64,000 nucleotides of DNA, from the NCBI GenBank assembly GCA_012033495.1, contig JAAUQT010000002.1, positions 1 through 64,000 on the forward strand, in the 5' to 3' direction. This DNA comes from Cyanobacteria bacterium RM1_2_2. GTDB lineage: Bacteria > Cyanobacteriota > Cyanobacteriia > Elainellales > Elainellaceae. Position numbers and translations under genes: made by a program. Shown one piece after another: positions 17,671 through 27,240 of the stretch (position 1 is the first letter of the stretch; every line of letters starts with the position of its first letter). The notes below the pieces were generated by a model that saw only the letters and a list, made by a program, of their open reading frames with translations, made no database searches and had not been told where the DNA came from.

Positions 17671-19480
17671 TGCGTCCTCCGAGGTACGAGATCAAAATCA
17701 GTCCGAACCCGAACGCCGCCGATGGTTTCCGAGAATTCATCCAATCCTTGGAAGGTGAATCCTAGGCGCAGTCCGGGTAGAAGGCGGAAGTCATAAAATG
17801 CTTCAAACACATCGGGATTATCGCCATCCCGTAGGTCGTCACTCGACAACGCTCGACCGTAGGCAACGCCCAACCGATCGGCACTCATAAACACGTCGAG
17901 AAAGTTTACGCCAACGCTATAAGTTGTGCCGCCTTCGTCTAATTCGCGGTTGTTATACCAGCCATAGCGCCCAAAAATGCCCATGTTGATTTCGGGGATG
18001 AAGAACTCAGCGTTGATGCCGTAAGCATCTTCGCGGTCGCCATCTCGCGGGCCAAAGTCGCCGTTGCTGCGGGCAATTTGAAAGCTTTCCTCAAAGCTGG
18101 TGTTGGCTCCGGCATCTTCAGCCGTCACATAAGTGCCGCGAATAATAAAGTTGCCTAAGCGAGCGCCCACCTCTCCGGCAAAGGCATTCACTTCAAAATC
18201 GCTGATGCTGCGATCAGACGAGAACACCGCCGCTTTGACTTCCACTTCGTCGATGATTGTCCAGTTCACCAGCGCCCCTTGCCGCGAACCAATTGCCGCA
18301 GCCGAAAGCGCCGGATTGGTGGCAAACACCGGGTTGAAGAAATGAGTTGCCGAATCTTTAGCAAAGCTATTGCGATCAAAATAGGAAGTTAGATCCATTT
18401 GCCCGACCACCAGCCGCAGGTTCGGATAATCGGGAAGATAGCCCGTTACATAGAGTTCGTTGATTTCTAAGCCGTCTCCTGAATCCCCAACAGCCCCGCC
18501 TGAGTCGCCAAATACATCGCCTGTCGTGAAATCAACGCTGGCTCCCACCTGCAATTCCGGCAGAATTGGGTAAACGCCAGTCACCCGTGCCCGCGCTGAA
18601 TCTTCGCCGCCTTGATAGAGGTAAACGCCTTGAAACTGAAGCGTTGGCTGAGTCACCGGACGCCGAGAATCGGCCGTTTCAACGGAGGCAGGTGCAACTT
18701 CTGGAGAAACTGCCGGGCGCTGAGCCTGAGTCTGAACCGAATCCCGCTGATTGGCAACTCGGTTGGGCGGTGGTGGCAAGCTTCCTTCTGCGGTTGATGG
18801 CACACTTGGCACAGGCACTCGTTCGGCAATCGCAGGACGCTCGTAGGAGGGCAGCGATCGCGGCGGAATGGCAATATTTGGCGGATCGAAGTCAAACCGA
18901 GCCGTGGGATTACAGTCTGCCAGACATTCGTTAGCGCTAACGGTGATGTTGGCATTCGGCAGCGGGTCAGCTTGGCTGATTTGCTCAACTTGCTCAACCT
19001 GCTCAACCTGCTCAACCTGCTCAACCTGCGATTGAAAATCGGACTCAGTATTCGCCTCAACCTCTGCTAAAGGAGCGGCTGGTTCAATGCCAGATGGTTT
19101 AACAGCCACGATCGGTTCAGAAACGTCGTACCGATTGATTCGATCTGCTGAACTTGCAGACTGCCCTTCAGAAGTTGCGTCTGGCTGAGCATGAATCCCA
19201 CTTGCAACTTGAACTGGCGATCTCTGCTGATTCGGCTTTATGATCGGAGCTGATGATTGAAATTGGGTGCAACATCTACCAGAGTGGCAGACTGATCATC
19301 ACATGTGACCAAGTGGGGTGCAATTAAGCTGTCCACGGCATGGTTTGTCGCTGGAGTTCGGCCGGGATGAGCCGCTGCTGGAGACGCTACTGCAATTAGA
19401 TTGAATCCTAAGGAATAAATAATCCAGGAACTGAAAGTCATCCAACCGCCAGGGGGAACGGTCTTAGATAGACTAGGCAT
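17667..19480 (-). CDS. Outer-membrane beta-barrel porin of the cellulose cluster, apparent 5' frameshift
   Basis: From about residue 150 of the main frame the protein shows alternating amphipathic strands and turns typical of a beta-barrel (VYLYQGGEDSARARVTGVYP, LRLVVGQMDLTSYFD, GLRLGFTFQGLDEF). It ends with barrel-like strands. The preceding region is a Pro/Ser-rich linker with a VEQ repeat. The first in-frame start is a GTG at 19109 without a signal peptide. A second frame, 19480 to 19238, supplies ATG and a good signal peptide (FNLIAVASPAAAHPG) and then stops. Both frames are open between 19241 and 19295, so one indel there would rebuild a complete exported porin of about 600 residues. It probably replaces the BcsC barrel as the cellulose exit pore. 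Confidence 0.75.
18981..19029 (-). repeat. In-frame 9-bp repeat encoding VEQ units
   Basis: Consecutive copies of a CTCAACCTG-type 9-mer on the plus strand encode QVEQVEQVEQVEQVEQ in the porin linker. This is a typical slippage-prone microsatellite inside a low-complexity region. Confidence 0.8.
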
Positions 19481-19486
19481 GATCAC

Positions 19487-19793
19487 TCTCTGAAGTAGTA
19501 GGAAAGGTTAGCGCTTGAGGGAAATTGTTCTGAACAACCCACACAATTACCCAAAAGCATTGATGGAATAAATGCGTTGATGTCCACGGTCACGGCGTTA
19601 CTGTCCCCAGGGTTGATAATTAGCGATAGTTGAACGATTCATCAACACGCTTAAGTCTAAACTTGAATGCGATCGTTTGAAGCAGAATACAGCCAAATTT
19701 CACCCGATCCAGATGTTTTTCAATGCTCGTTGCTAATTTCTCTGAATTCCTATGCTATTAATAGACTCCGTTCGATGTATCCTTACTCACGCC
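19487..19793. promoter_or_regulatory. Divergent promoter region, cellulose cluster / lipoprotein gene
   Basis: A 300-base gap between the minus-strand porin start and the plus-strand lipoprotein start. It must hold the promoters of both units. No operator repeat or confident -10/-35 pair could be assigned by eye. Confidence 0.45.
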
Positions 19794-20540
19794 ATGGCTC
19801 GTCTCAATCCACTGCAACAGTTGCGACGATCTCTTGTCATGGTAGGGCTGTCCGCGCTCTTACTAATGAGCAGTGGCTGTAATACTCTTGCTCGGCTGAA
19901 CCCCACCTTTGCGCCTCGCCCAGTTGATTTAACAATTTTGCGAGTTGAACCTGAAAACAGTGGCAGATATAGCGTTTCCGGAAACACAACCCTTCCCGAC
20001 AAAACTCAGATTACTGTTTCTGCGGTTCGCTACTTTCAGAACGGCACCCAAGCTACGGGTTCATCTACCCCTGAACGCAACTACGCGATTTTGGATCGGC
20101 AAGTTGCAGAGGTGACTCAAGGCAACTGGGAGACGCGATTGAATCTTTGGCAAAGTTCAGCAAGTGGACAGTTTCAGGAAGCATGGCAAGTCAAATTAGA
20201 CTCCGAGCAGCGCGTTGAACCTGAAGCAGACGTTACCTTTCTGGCAACCCTTGAACCCGCTAATCAGCCAGCTTCTCTAAGGAGGCAAGTCGAGGCTTTA
20301 GAATCCTCCCAGCAGGTAGCCATTACTCGCTTTACAACCGACGGTGAGCTTTATCTGCAAGCCGTCAAAACGCTTCCTGTTCCACCACCTCAAGGGGTAT
20401 CCTCAGCCGTATTCAAGATTGTTAACTCAACACAAGCTGATCAGCCCAAAAAAGCAGAGACAAACGCTAATGCTTCTGAGGCGCAACAAGTGCAACAACA
20501 AATTGATATGCCGCTGTCACCAGATGCCTTTGTTCGCTAA
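19794..20540 (+). CDS. Hypothetical lipoprotein
   Basis: Started at the internal ATG (MARLNPLQQLRRSLV), which gives 248 residues and a normal lipoprotein signal: charged start, hydrophobic LVMVGLSALLL, then LMSSGC with C29 as lipidation site. The longer 262-residue frame would put 14 extra residues before the signal. Residues 45-175 look like a beta-rich domain (ILRVEPENSGRYSVSGNTTLPDKTQI); the tail is Lys/Gln/Ala-rich. No family was recognised. It is divergent from the cellulose cluster and could be functionally linked to it, but nothing in the sequence proves this. Confidence 0.75.
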   Translation: MARLNPLQQLRRSLVMVGLSALLLMSSGCNTLARLNPTFAPRPVDLTILRVEPENSGRYSVSGNTTLPDKTQITVSAVRYFQNGTQATGSSTPERNYAILDRQVAEVTQGNWETRLNLWQSSASGQFQEAWQVKLDSEQRVEPEADVTFLATLEPANQPASLRRQVEALESSQQVAITRFTTDGELYLQAVKTLPVPPPQGVSSAVFKIVNSTQADQPKKAETNANASEAQQVQQQIDMPLSPDAFVR

Positions 20541-20542
20541 GC

Positions 20543-21076
20543 TCAAGTCCAATAGCTTTTAGAAGTGAAGGCTGCTTGAGGTTGCGCTTTGCCATTGGTT
20601 TTCTCGCTGCCATTCGACTGTTGTATTACGGTTTCGCTGGACATAACGGTAGTGGCTGGCTGAACGCTAACCCAAGCGGCTTGCTTTTCATCCTGGTTTT
20701 TTCTCTCAGGCAAGAACTGTTCTAACCCAGACGCTTGCAACCGAGTGGGTGAAAATCTCAAATTTTCAATCAGAGTTTCTTGCTCAGTGAGTTGCTGTTT
20801 CAGTGCAGTCATCTGATGATTGACCGTTCCTAGTTTCCGAGCAGATTGGTGCCATCGCATCACTGCAAGATGAGTGACCCCTGCTCCAATGCTCATCGCC
20901 AGCACTAATCCAAGATAAGGTGCAGCGAGTTCCTTAAACTGTCCTGTGAAGACTGGCTTACTTTCTAGTTGAATTGCAACTGGCTTGGAGCCAAACGTTG
21001 CTAGAGGGAGAGTTGCTGCCACAAAAACGGTTCCCGCTAAGAAAACAGAGGACAGCAAATGCTTGGAAAAACTCAT
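20543..21076 (-). CDS. Hypothetical two-helix membrane protein with coiled coil
   Basis: 177 residues. A hydrophobic segment at 8-27 and a second at about 52-72 (APYLGLVLAMSIGAGVTHLAV) bracket a short external loop. Residues 80-108 (LGTVNHQMTALKQQLTEQET) form a likely coiled coil, and the rest is a polar Ser/Gln-rich tail. No family was recognised. ATG start at 21076. It converges with the lipoprotein gene, the two stop codons being 2 bases apart. Confidence 0.7.
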   Translation of the reverse strand: MSFSKHLLSSVFLAGTVFVAATLPLATFGSKPVAIQLESKPVFTGQFKELAAPYLGLVLAMSIGAGVTHLAVMRWHQSARKLGTVNHQMTALKQQLTEQETLIENLRFSPTRLQASGLEQFLPERKNQDEKQAAWVSVQPATTVMSSETVIQQSNGSEKTNGKAQPQAAFTSKSYWT

Positions 21077-21400
21077 AGTTCAAGCCTTGGTGTTGGATAA
21101 GTTAATCGAACTCAACCTAGCAGAGCCAAAAGAGCAACTTATTTGTTCCCCCTTGCTATCTTCAAAACCAGAGACACACCCACACTTTGAATGCTAGAAA
21201 GCAACGCTCTCTAAAAGTTAAAGTTAATCTGAGAATCCGCGATTTGGCGTAAGGATTCTACCAAAAACGCAGGTTTTCTTTAAATTTTCTGTGAATTTCG
21301 CTGATGAGTAATGTAGGAGAATCTACTGAAAACTTCTCTTAGTCTAGGTTCCAACACCTACTTGCAAATCTCGCATCTGGATCTTTGCTCCCCTTTGCCC

Positions 21401-21480
21401 GTAGCTTCACCAGTTGCTCTACAGCCGCCCTAAGTCAACCGTAGTTTCACCAGTTGCTCTACAGCCGCCCTAAGTCAACC
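21401..21480. repeat. Perfect-length 40-bp tandem duplication
   Basis: Two adjacent 40-base copies (21401-21440 and 21441-21480) differ at one base only. They are followed by a shorter duplicate of AATAGCCAACCT. The near identity implies a recent duplication in an otherwise gene-free 560-base gap (21077-21636). Confidence 0.9.
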
Positions 21481-21735
21481 TGAAATAGCCAACCTAAAAA
21501 TAGCCAACCTGAATGCTGACTGAAAGACACAGAACAGCGCCCACTCAGCCCACTTGCCATGATGTAGATCTCACTTTGACCCAATTCTGTATTTACATCA
21601 GTCCGTAAATCTATTAGAGTCCAGGATCGAAGAAATTTGCGTAGCCTCCTGGTTTCAGATCGCGGATCTGTTTCAGAGACTTGCTTGATGACGTACTTCT
21701 TCTCATCCTTCCGCCTCACTCCTCCAGCGAACCCC

Positions 21736-22449
21736 ATGCCTCAAAATTGGCTCTCTTCAAGTCATCTCATCATGTTCGGACTGCTACTAGGGTTTGCGGT
21801 TGCCCATAGCGGTTTAGCAGCTCTGCGCCCTCGTGGTGAGAAGCTCATTGGCCCTAGGCTCTACCGCATTTTGTTTGCCCTCATCAGCATTCCGTTTGCA
21901 ACCGTGCTGATCATCTATTTCATCAACCATCGCTATGACGGTTTGCGCCTTTGGAATCTTCAAGGCGTTGCCGGAATCGAGCCTCTGGTTTGGATACTGT
22001 CGGCAATTTCGTTTTTGTTTCTCTATCCGGCGACCTTTAACCTCCTAGAAGTTGCGGCCGTTCAAAAACCGCAGGTTCATCTCTACGAAACAGGGATCAT
22101 TCGGATTACCCGCCACCCGCAAATGGTAGGACAAGTGATTTGGTGTCTTGCTCACACGCTATGGGTAGGAACAAGCTTCATGATTGTCACCTCCTTAGGG
22201 CTGATTTTGCATCACTTATTCGCGGTCTGGCACGGGGATCGCCGCCTACAGGCTCGATATGGCGAATCTTTTGAAACCTTGAAATCTCGCACTTCAGTCA
22301 TACCTTTTTTAGCGGTTGTTCAAGGGCGGCAAACCCTCACCCTCAAAGAGTTTCTGCGTCCTGCCTATGGGGGCGTCACCCTATTTGTCCTGATATTTTG
22401 GTGGGCACATCCCATAATCATTCGTGCGACAGGCAACGTAGGCTGGTAG
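21736..22449 (+). CDS. NnrU-family membrane protein, 15-cis-zeta-carotene isomerase (Z-ISO) type
   Basis: About 237 residues from the ATG at 21736 (MPQNWLSSSH); an ATG at 21688 and a TTG at 21637 are possible longer starts. Six or so hydrophobic helices. The block ETGIIRITRHPQMVGQVIW and the following HHLFAVWHGDRRLQARYGE closely resemble plant Z-ISO, a heme-b-dependent membrane isomerase that converts 9,15,9'-tri-cis to 9,9'-di-cis zeta-carotene in carotenoid synthesis. The conserved histidines in ITRHPQ and HHLF are retained. NnrU itself is a nitrite/NO-related paralogue; the motif match favours Z-ISO. It is followed 51 bases later by a thioredoxin gene. Confidence 0.85.
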   Translation: MPQNWLSSSHLIMFGLLLGFAVAHSGLAALRPRGEKLIGPRLYRILFALISIPFATVLIIYFINHRYDGLRLWNLQGVAGIEPLVWILSAISFLFLYPATFNLLEVAAVQKPQVHLYETGIIRITRHPQMVGQVIWCLAHTLWVGTSFMIVTSLGLILHHLFAVWHGDRRLQARYGESFETLKSRTSVIPFLAVVQGRQTLTLKEFLRPAYGGVTLFVLIFWWAHPIIIRATGNVGW

Positions 22450-22500
22450 CATGATCCCAAAGCAGATATTAAAATTTGACAGACTGACTTAAGAGGTGTC

Positions 22501-22860
22501 ATGGCGCTAGCAGTGAACGAACTAACCTTTAAACAAGAAGTTTTAGGATCGGCAACCCCTGTTTTAGTAAATTTTTGGGCCCCCTGGTGTGGCGTTTGCC
22601 GAATGGTAAACCCCATGCTGACCGAGATTCAGTCTGAGTGGAACGGTCAAATTAAATTAGTCAGTGTTAATGCTGATGAAAACTTACGTCTTGCCAGCCT
22701 TCACAAACTCACCACCTTGCCAACGGTGATCCTGTTTGAGCGCGGGCAAGTGCTGTGTCGGTTAGAACAATTTAAAGGGCGAGATGATTTTCGCCATGCT
22801 TCAGCCGATTTACAAAAAAGCCTGGAACAAATTATGCTGCGCTACAGCTATTCTGCTTGA
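22501..22860 (+). CDS. Thioredoxin with WCGVC active site (C-type)
   Basis: A 119-residue single-domain thioredoxin. The active site is WAPWCGVC with C30 and C33; the usual proline of WCGPC is replaced by valine. That variant is characteristic of the cyanobacterial TrxC group rather than the m-, x- or y-type thioredoxins. The cis-proline loop TTLPTVILF is normal. Residues after 105 form a short C-terminal extension. The ATG at 22501 has a GAGG-type site just upstream. The VP-to-V change should alter redox potential and partner choice. Confidence 0.92.
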   Translation: MALAVNELTFKQEVLGSATPVLVNFWAPWCGVCRMVNPMLTEIQSEWNGQIKLVSVNADENLRLASLHKLTTLPTVILFERGQVLCRLEQFKGRDDFRHASADLQKSLEQIMLRYSYSA

Positions 22861-22990
22861 GGTCTGCTTGAGGAGATTTCTGAGCCAAGATATGCCTGTA
22901 GGGTTGGGGCAGGTTTTGCTTAAGGATTCGTGGCAAAGCGATGATTTCATTACTGAACCTGCCCGTACAGGGCTTTTGGCTGCTAAAAAT
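22861..22990. repeat. Dispersed inverted repeat, GGGGCAGGTTTTGC family, copy 1
   Basis: Contains TGAGGAGATTTCTGAGC, a GGGGCAGGTTTTGC arm and an AACCTGCCCGTACAGGG arm. The same block recurs at 57799-57912, and the hairpin arms alone at 31535-31602 and 54786-54826. The rest of the gap (22991-23465) shows no gene or clear signal. Confidence 0.65.
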
Positions 22991-23465
22991 TTCGTGAGGT
23001 AGTGCTGCTAAGAGTATCGCGCTGCTGAAGCTCGGCTTGAAAGATGCCAGCCTGTCCAGGTTGACAGATTGAAAGGTATTGGCTGACAAAATATCAGCTA
23101 GAACACTTGCATCTGCCAGTTTTTTATGATTTTCTGATGAGAGGTTTTGTGTTGCTCAAACCACGATCTGAACAACAGGCAAGTTAACCTCACGCATTAG
23201 GGTGTAACACGTAAGTGAGCTAGTCGCAAATTAGCCGCAATTAGCTTCTAGGTGCAAAGTTGGTCTAGGCTGTATCCATTCAGAATTTTTGATAACAAAA
23301 CTCAGTCATGTTCTTGATTTGCGACATATGATCGGTCGTCGCTCTTCAGAAATTGAAATTCAATTGCAGCTACCAAGTTAAGTTTGAGACGAACGAATCA
23401 GGGCAACTATCGGCTGGTGAGACTGCACCAGTCTTATATTCGTTCACCTTATCTTTTTAGCAACC

Positions 23466-25223
23466 ATGAACGGTTTTCCAGATTTTTCGAGTTATGGCTA
23501 TCAGGTCGAAAAGGAGTTGGGCTGTAATCGAGCAGGGGGCAGAGTGACCTATCTAGCTCAAGCAAATGATTCCAACCTGTGGGTAGTCATTAAACAATTT
23601 CAGTTTGCTCGCTCGTCCGGCGGTTGGGAAAGCTATGACCTCTATCGTCGAGAGATTGAAGTTTTGCGCGGGCTGAACCATCCTGGAATTCCCCGATATC
23701 TTAACTCGTTTCAAACTGAGGCAGGCTTCTGTATTGTGCAAGAGTACAAGCCTGCTATCTCTTTGGGAATTAGCCGCAGCTTTAGCTCAGATGAGATTTG
23801 TCAAATTGCTAAGTCTGTTCTAGAAATTTTGGTTTATCTGCAAAACCGAATTCCTCTTGTCATTCACCGAGATATTAAACCTGAAAATATTTTGGTAGAT
23901 GAACAGATGAATGTTTACCTAATCGATTTTGGGTTTGCCAGAATTGGCGAAGGCGAGGTGGGCATCAGCAGTGCGGTGAAAGGAACGCTAGGCTTTATGC
24001 CGCCAGAACAGCTATTCAACCGTCAGCTTACCGAAGCCTCTGACCTGTATAGCCTTGGAATGACGCTGATTTGCTTGCTGACTCGCACAAAATCGGACCA
24101 AATTGGCAATTTGATTGACGTTAACTACCAAATTCGTTTCAAACCGCTACTGCCCAAACTCAACTTTCAGTGGGCAACCTGGCTAGAAACCCTAGTTGAG
24201 CCGAATCTTAAGGCTCGCTATCCAAATGCAAGCGCTGCTCTAGAAGAGATGCCAGCCATTCCGTTACGGTCGCCGGAAGTCAAATGCAGTCAAGCCCAGC
24301 TTGTGTTTACAGCCGCCAAACTGGGCGAACAGCTAAGCCAAACCATCACAATTGCCAACTTCGTGCCCGAAACGCTGCTTCAAGGCGCTTGGGAGGTAGT
24401 GGCTCATCCCAGTGACCCGCCCCATACACCCGATGCCCATGCTTGGATCAACTTGCATCCAGCAACGTTTAGTGGCAACCAAATTGAGTGTCAGATCTCA
24501 GTCAACACCTATAAGCTCATGGCAGGCACGACTTATCAGCGCACGATTCGGCTAAAAACCAACGCATTTCCCAAAACTTATACTTTGGACGTTCAAGTCA
24601 AAACTGCGCCTGTGCCGATTCAGCATCTCCGCCTACCCTACGGATTTCTGATGCTGATTTTCCTGGGCTTTGGGGCGGCTGCTTGGCTGGCGACTTTGGC
24701 TCTATTTGGCGTGGAGCTTGCGTTACAAAATTCCATGACGGTCGGGTTTGGCATCACTGTGGGAGCAGCAATCGGCTTTCAAGTGGTCACTTGGATGTTG
24801 ATTACATTGAGAGCAACCGCAGGGGTTATTGCGCCTGTATTGGCTGGATTGCTGTCTGGATTGTTGGCCTTGCTGAGTGTACTGGTGACAGACATCACCT
24901 TAACGACTACACCACTGATGTTGGGCATCGGCATCGGCATTGTTGGCAGTGTGAGTGCAGGTTTGGCAATTGGGGATGGGATGGAACGGTTAGTGAAGCA
25001 AGGTTTCGGTCGTTTTTTTGCTGCAAGTCTTGCTTTTGCAACTGCTGCTGCTGGCTTTTCCATCGGGTTATGTCTTGCACCGAGATTCATTAACCCTGTC
25101 CTAGTTTTAACATCTGGCGGGATTGGCGCGCTATGGACAATCATTGCCGCCTATGTGCCCCTTCGACGTAAAGAAATGATTGCTGCCTATCGCCAATTTG
25201 AGCAGCACTTAATTCGACCGTAG
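23466..25223 (+). CDS. Membrane Ser/Thr protein kinase
   Basis: 585 residues. An N-terminal Hanks-type kinase domain (1-265) has ATP-lysine K43 (VVIKQF), catalytic D136 in HRDIKPEN and D154 in DFG, so it should be active. The glycine loop is irregular (GCNRAGGR). Residues 275-390 are a beta-rich, possibly MSP/DUF-like linker. From about 395 to 565 there are five to six hydrophobic segments, then a short basic tail. The kinase is therefore tethered to the membrane by a multi-span domain rather than by one helix. It is convergent with the second kinase at 25267, only 43 bases away. Confidence 0.88.
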   Translation: MNGFPDFSSYGYQVEKELGCNRAGGRVTYLAQANDSNLWVVIKQFQFARSSGGWESYDLYRREIEVLRGLNHPGIPRYLNSFQTEAGFCIVQEYKPAISLGISRSFSSDEICQIAKSVLEILVYLQNRIPLVIHRDIKPENILVDEQMNVYLIDFGFARIGEGEVGISSAVKGTLGFMPPEQLFNRQLTEASDLYSLGMTLICLLTRTKSDQIGNLIDVNYQIRFKPLLPKLNFQWATWLETLVEPNLKARYPNASAALEEMPAIPLRSPEVKCSQAQLVFTAAKLGEQLSQTITIANFVPETLLQGAWEVVAHPSDPPHTPDAHAWINLHPATFSGNQIECQISVNTYKLMAGTTYQRTIRLKTNAFPKTYTLDVQVKTAPVPIQHLRLPYGFLMLIFLGFGAAAWLATLALFGVELALQNSMTVGFGITVGAAIGFQVVTWMLITLRATAGVIAPVLAGLLSGLLALLSVLVTDITLTTTPLMLGIGIGIVGSVSAGLAIGDGMERLVKQGFGRFFAASLAFATAAAGFSIGLCLAPRFINPVLVLTSGGIGALWTIIAAYVPLRRKEMIAAYRQFEQHLIRP

Positions 25224-25266
25224 CTCTATCCCTGTAGCCCCATCCCTACTACTGAAGGTTACAGCC

Positions 25267-27213
25267 TCAAAACACGAGATCAAGCCCCAGCAAGCGTAGA
25301 TCCAAACTATACAGGCTGCCCGTTGCTCCATCCCAAGTCGCCAAAAGTAAGCCATGAGGTTGAACTGGAGTCATCGCCACAATCGGGGCTGGGCTAGTCG
25401 TTGCGCCAATTAAACGTCCAGCTTGATCAAGAAAAACAATTTGTCCTTGAGACTCGGCTACAATGTAGCCCCAAACGGTGGTTGCCAAAAATTGAGGCGT
25501 GCTATCAACCCAGAGCCTTCTGACTCGGTAGGGTTTGAGGTCGATCAACAGCACCGTTCCAGATTGCTCTTCGTCGGTTGCCAAAAGTTGATAGGGGGTA
25601 GAGGTTAAGACCATCTGCCGCAGCCGCAGCGCGACCCACAGAGACCCTAACGGATTGCCGCGCCGATTCATGATTTGAATTTGAGTTCCAGTTGTTTCTT
25701 CTCCACTTGAATGGAGGGATGCCGTTGAAGCAACTCCTGCCGTCACGATAGCAAAATGCCGGTCATCTAGCGCCAATAAATGAGTTGTCTGTCCATCTTG
25801 CTGATTACCATTGTTGTGCTGATCGAGCGGAATAGATGCCGCCAATTGAAACCCTTGTCTACCCAAAAGCCTCAGAAACTTTAGACATCTGCCTTCGCTA
25901 GAGGTTGGAAGGGGCAACCTCACCAGCCAGCGTCCGGTTGGATCGATGGTGGTCAAGCAGTCTTCTGCCCACGCGGCAAGGGGCGCTAATCGAGTAGGCT
26001 GTCTAATCTGACCCACCTCCTCTGTCCCGGAGGTCAACACTCCAACAGAGCGACGGGTAACGACATAGCAGCCGTGAGGACGGATTAGCAAATGTTCGAC
26101 TGGCTCTGAGGTGGCTGCAATTTGCACCGAGGGTTGTTTGCCTTGGGTCGGAATCAACCAATCCGCGTGATAAGTCTGCTGCCATAGGTGGTGCTGGGTA
26201 GCTTGCAGTAGACGAACCGTCTCAAACGGTGCGGTGACTGACTCAGAATCATTTTCTAAACAGAATGCAGTGGCAACCAATTTAGGCGTTACGGCCAAAG
26301 CGGTGATTTGCTGATGGACAATCTCTTGGTGTTGAGGTTGAAAAGGACATTCGGTGAGATCGGTTGTTGCTAAAAAGTAGGGCTGCGCGAGCGGAATTTG
26401 GGAGCCTGTTGCTGCCGTTCCAGCGACCGCACGAATCTCAGCTAGCATTTCTCCGGCTGAGTGAAACCGCCGGGCCGGTAACTTTTGCAGCGCTCGCATA
26501 ATGATGGGTCGCCACGCCACCGGAATGGCCGCAGGAAGCTGAACGGGCACATTCAAATGAGCCGACATCAGTTCAGCAGGCGTACCGGAAAAAGGGCGAT
26601 ATCCGGCGATTAACTCAAACAGGAGAATTCCAACCGAATACAAATCAGAGCCAACGGAATACTGCCCATAAAACCGTTCCGGAGCCATGTATGCAGGCGA
26701 TCCCACAGGTCCATCCTGCTGAGACATTTCTTGGCTGAGCCGAGCAATGCCGAAATCAGAGATGCAAGCTGTCCAGCCTTTAGCGTGAACATGCAGCAAA
26801 ATATTTTCTGGCTTGATGTCGCAGTGCACAATTCCACGCTGATGAGCTTGTTCTAACCCAGCCAACACATCTGCTACTAACCGAATGCTATGGGGCAAAC
26901 TTGGACGGATTTCCTCCGTGAGCAGATTCCGCAAAGTCCCACCTTCGCAGTAGTCCATCACGAGGTAACGACCTGTTGGAGTATGTTCCAAGGATTGAAA
27001 CGTCACGATATTAGGATGTTGGAGGCTCAGCAAAAATCGCAGTTCGCGTAGAAACTTATGGGTAGGGAAGCGATCCTGTTCTAGATTTTTGAGGGCTACC
27101 AAACGCCCAGTTTGCCGATGGATGGCACAAAAGACTTGCCCAAACTGACCCTGTCCAATTAGCCCCAGGAGTCGATATTTGGAACGTTTTGGCTCACCTA
27201 GATGTTGCGGCAC
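25267..27213 (-). CDS. Ser/Thr protein kinase with C-terminal WD/beta-propeller-like region (SpkG-like position)
   Basis: 648 residues, GTG start at 27213. Kinase domain at 12-275: glycine loop GQGQFGQVF, K42, catalytic D132 in HCDIKPEN (an RD-to-CD variant), D153 in DFG. Residues 300-648 contain repeated short beta-strand blocks (AWAEDCLTTIDPTGRWL, LLALDDRHFAIVTAG) suggesting a propeller. It lies 27 bases after a V4R gene and ends the pap-like operon, matching the place of SpkG (slr0152) at the end of the Synechocystis slr0144-slr0152 cluster. It may phosphorylate a product of the operon; that is inference. Confidence 0.88.
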   Translation of the reverse strand: MPQHLGEPKRSKYRLLGLIGQGQFGQVFCAIHRQTGRLVALKNLEQDRFPTHKFLRELRFLLSLQHPNIVTFQSLEHTPTGRYLVMDYCEGGTLRNLLTEEIRPSLPHSIRLVADVLAGLEQAHQRGIVHCDIKPENILLHVHAKGWTACISDFGIARLSQEMSQQDGPVGSPAYMAPERFYGQYSVGSDLYSVGILLFELIAGYRPFSGTPAELMSAHLNVPVQLPAAIPVAWRPIIMRALQKLPARRFHSAGEMLAEIRAVAGTAATGSQIPLAQPYFLATTDLTECPFQPQHQEIVHQQITALAVTPKLVATAFCLENDSESVTAPFETVRLLQATQHHLWQQTYHADWLIPTQGKQPSVQIAATSEPVEHLLIRPHGCYVVTRRSVGVLTSGTEEVGQIRQPTRLAPLAAWAEDCLTTIDPTGRWLVRLPLPTSSEGRCLKFLRLLGRQGFQLAASIPLDQHNNGNQQDGQTTHLLALDDRHFAIVTAGVASTASLHSSGEETTGTQIQIMNRRGNPLGSLWVALRLRQMVLTSTPYQLLATDEEQSGTVLLIDLKPYRVRRLWVDSTPQFLATTVWGYIVAESQGQIVFLDQAGRLIGATTSPAPIVAMTPVQPHGLLLATWDGATGSLYSLDLRLLGLDLVF

Positions 27214-27240
27214 GCTTACTCACAAAGGCATCTAGCAAAT

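Noticed and set aside
18850..18870. HIP1 (GCGATCGC) octamers as a lineage marker
   Set aside because: Only a few GCGATCG-type octamers were noticed (near 18855 and 44540), not an obvious enrichment by eye; a count against expectation would be needed.
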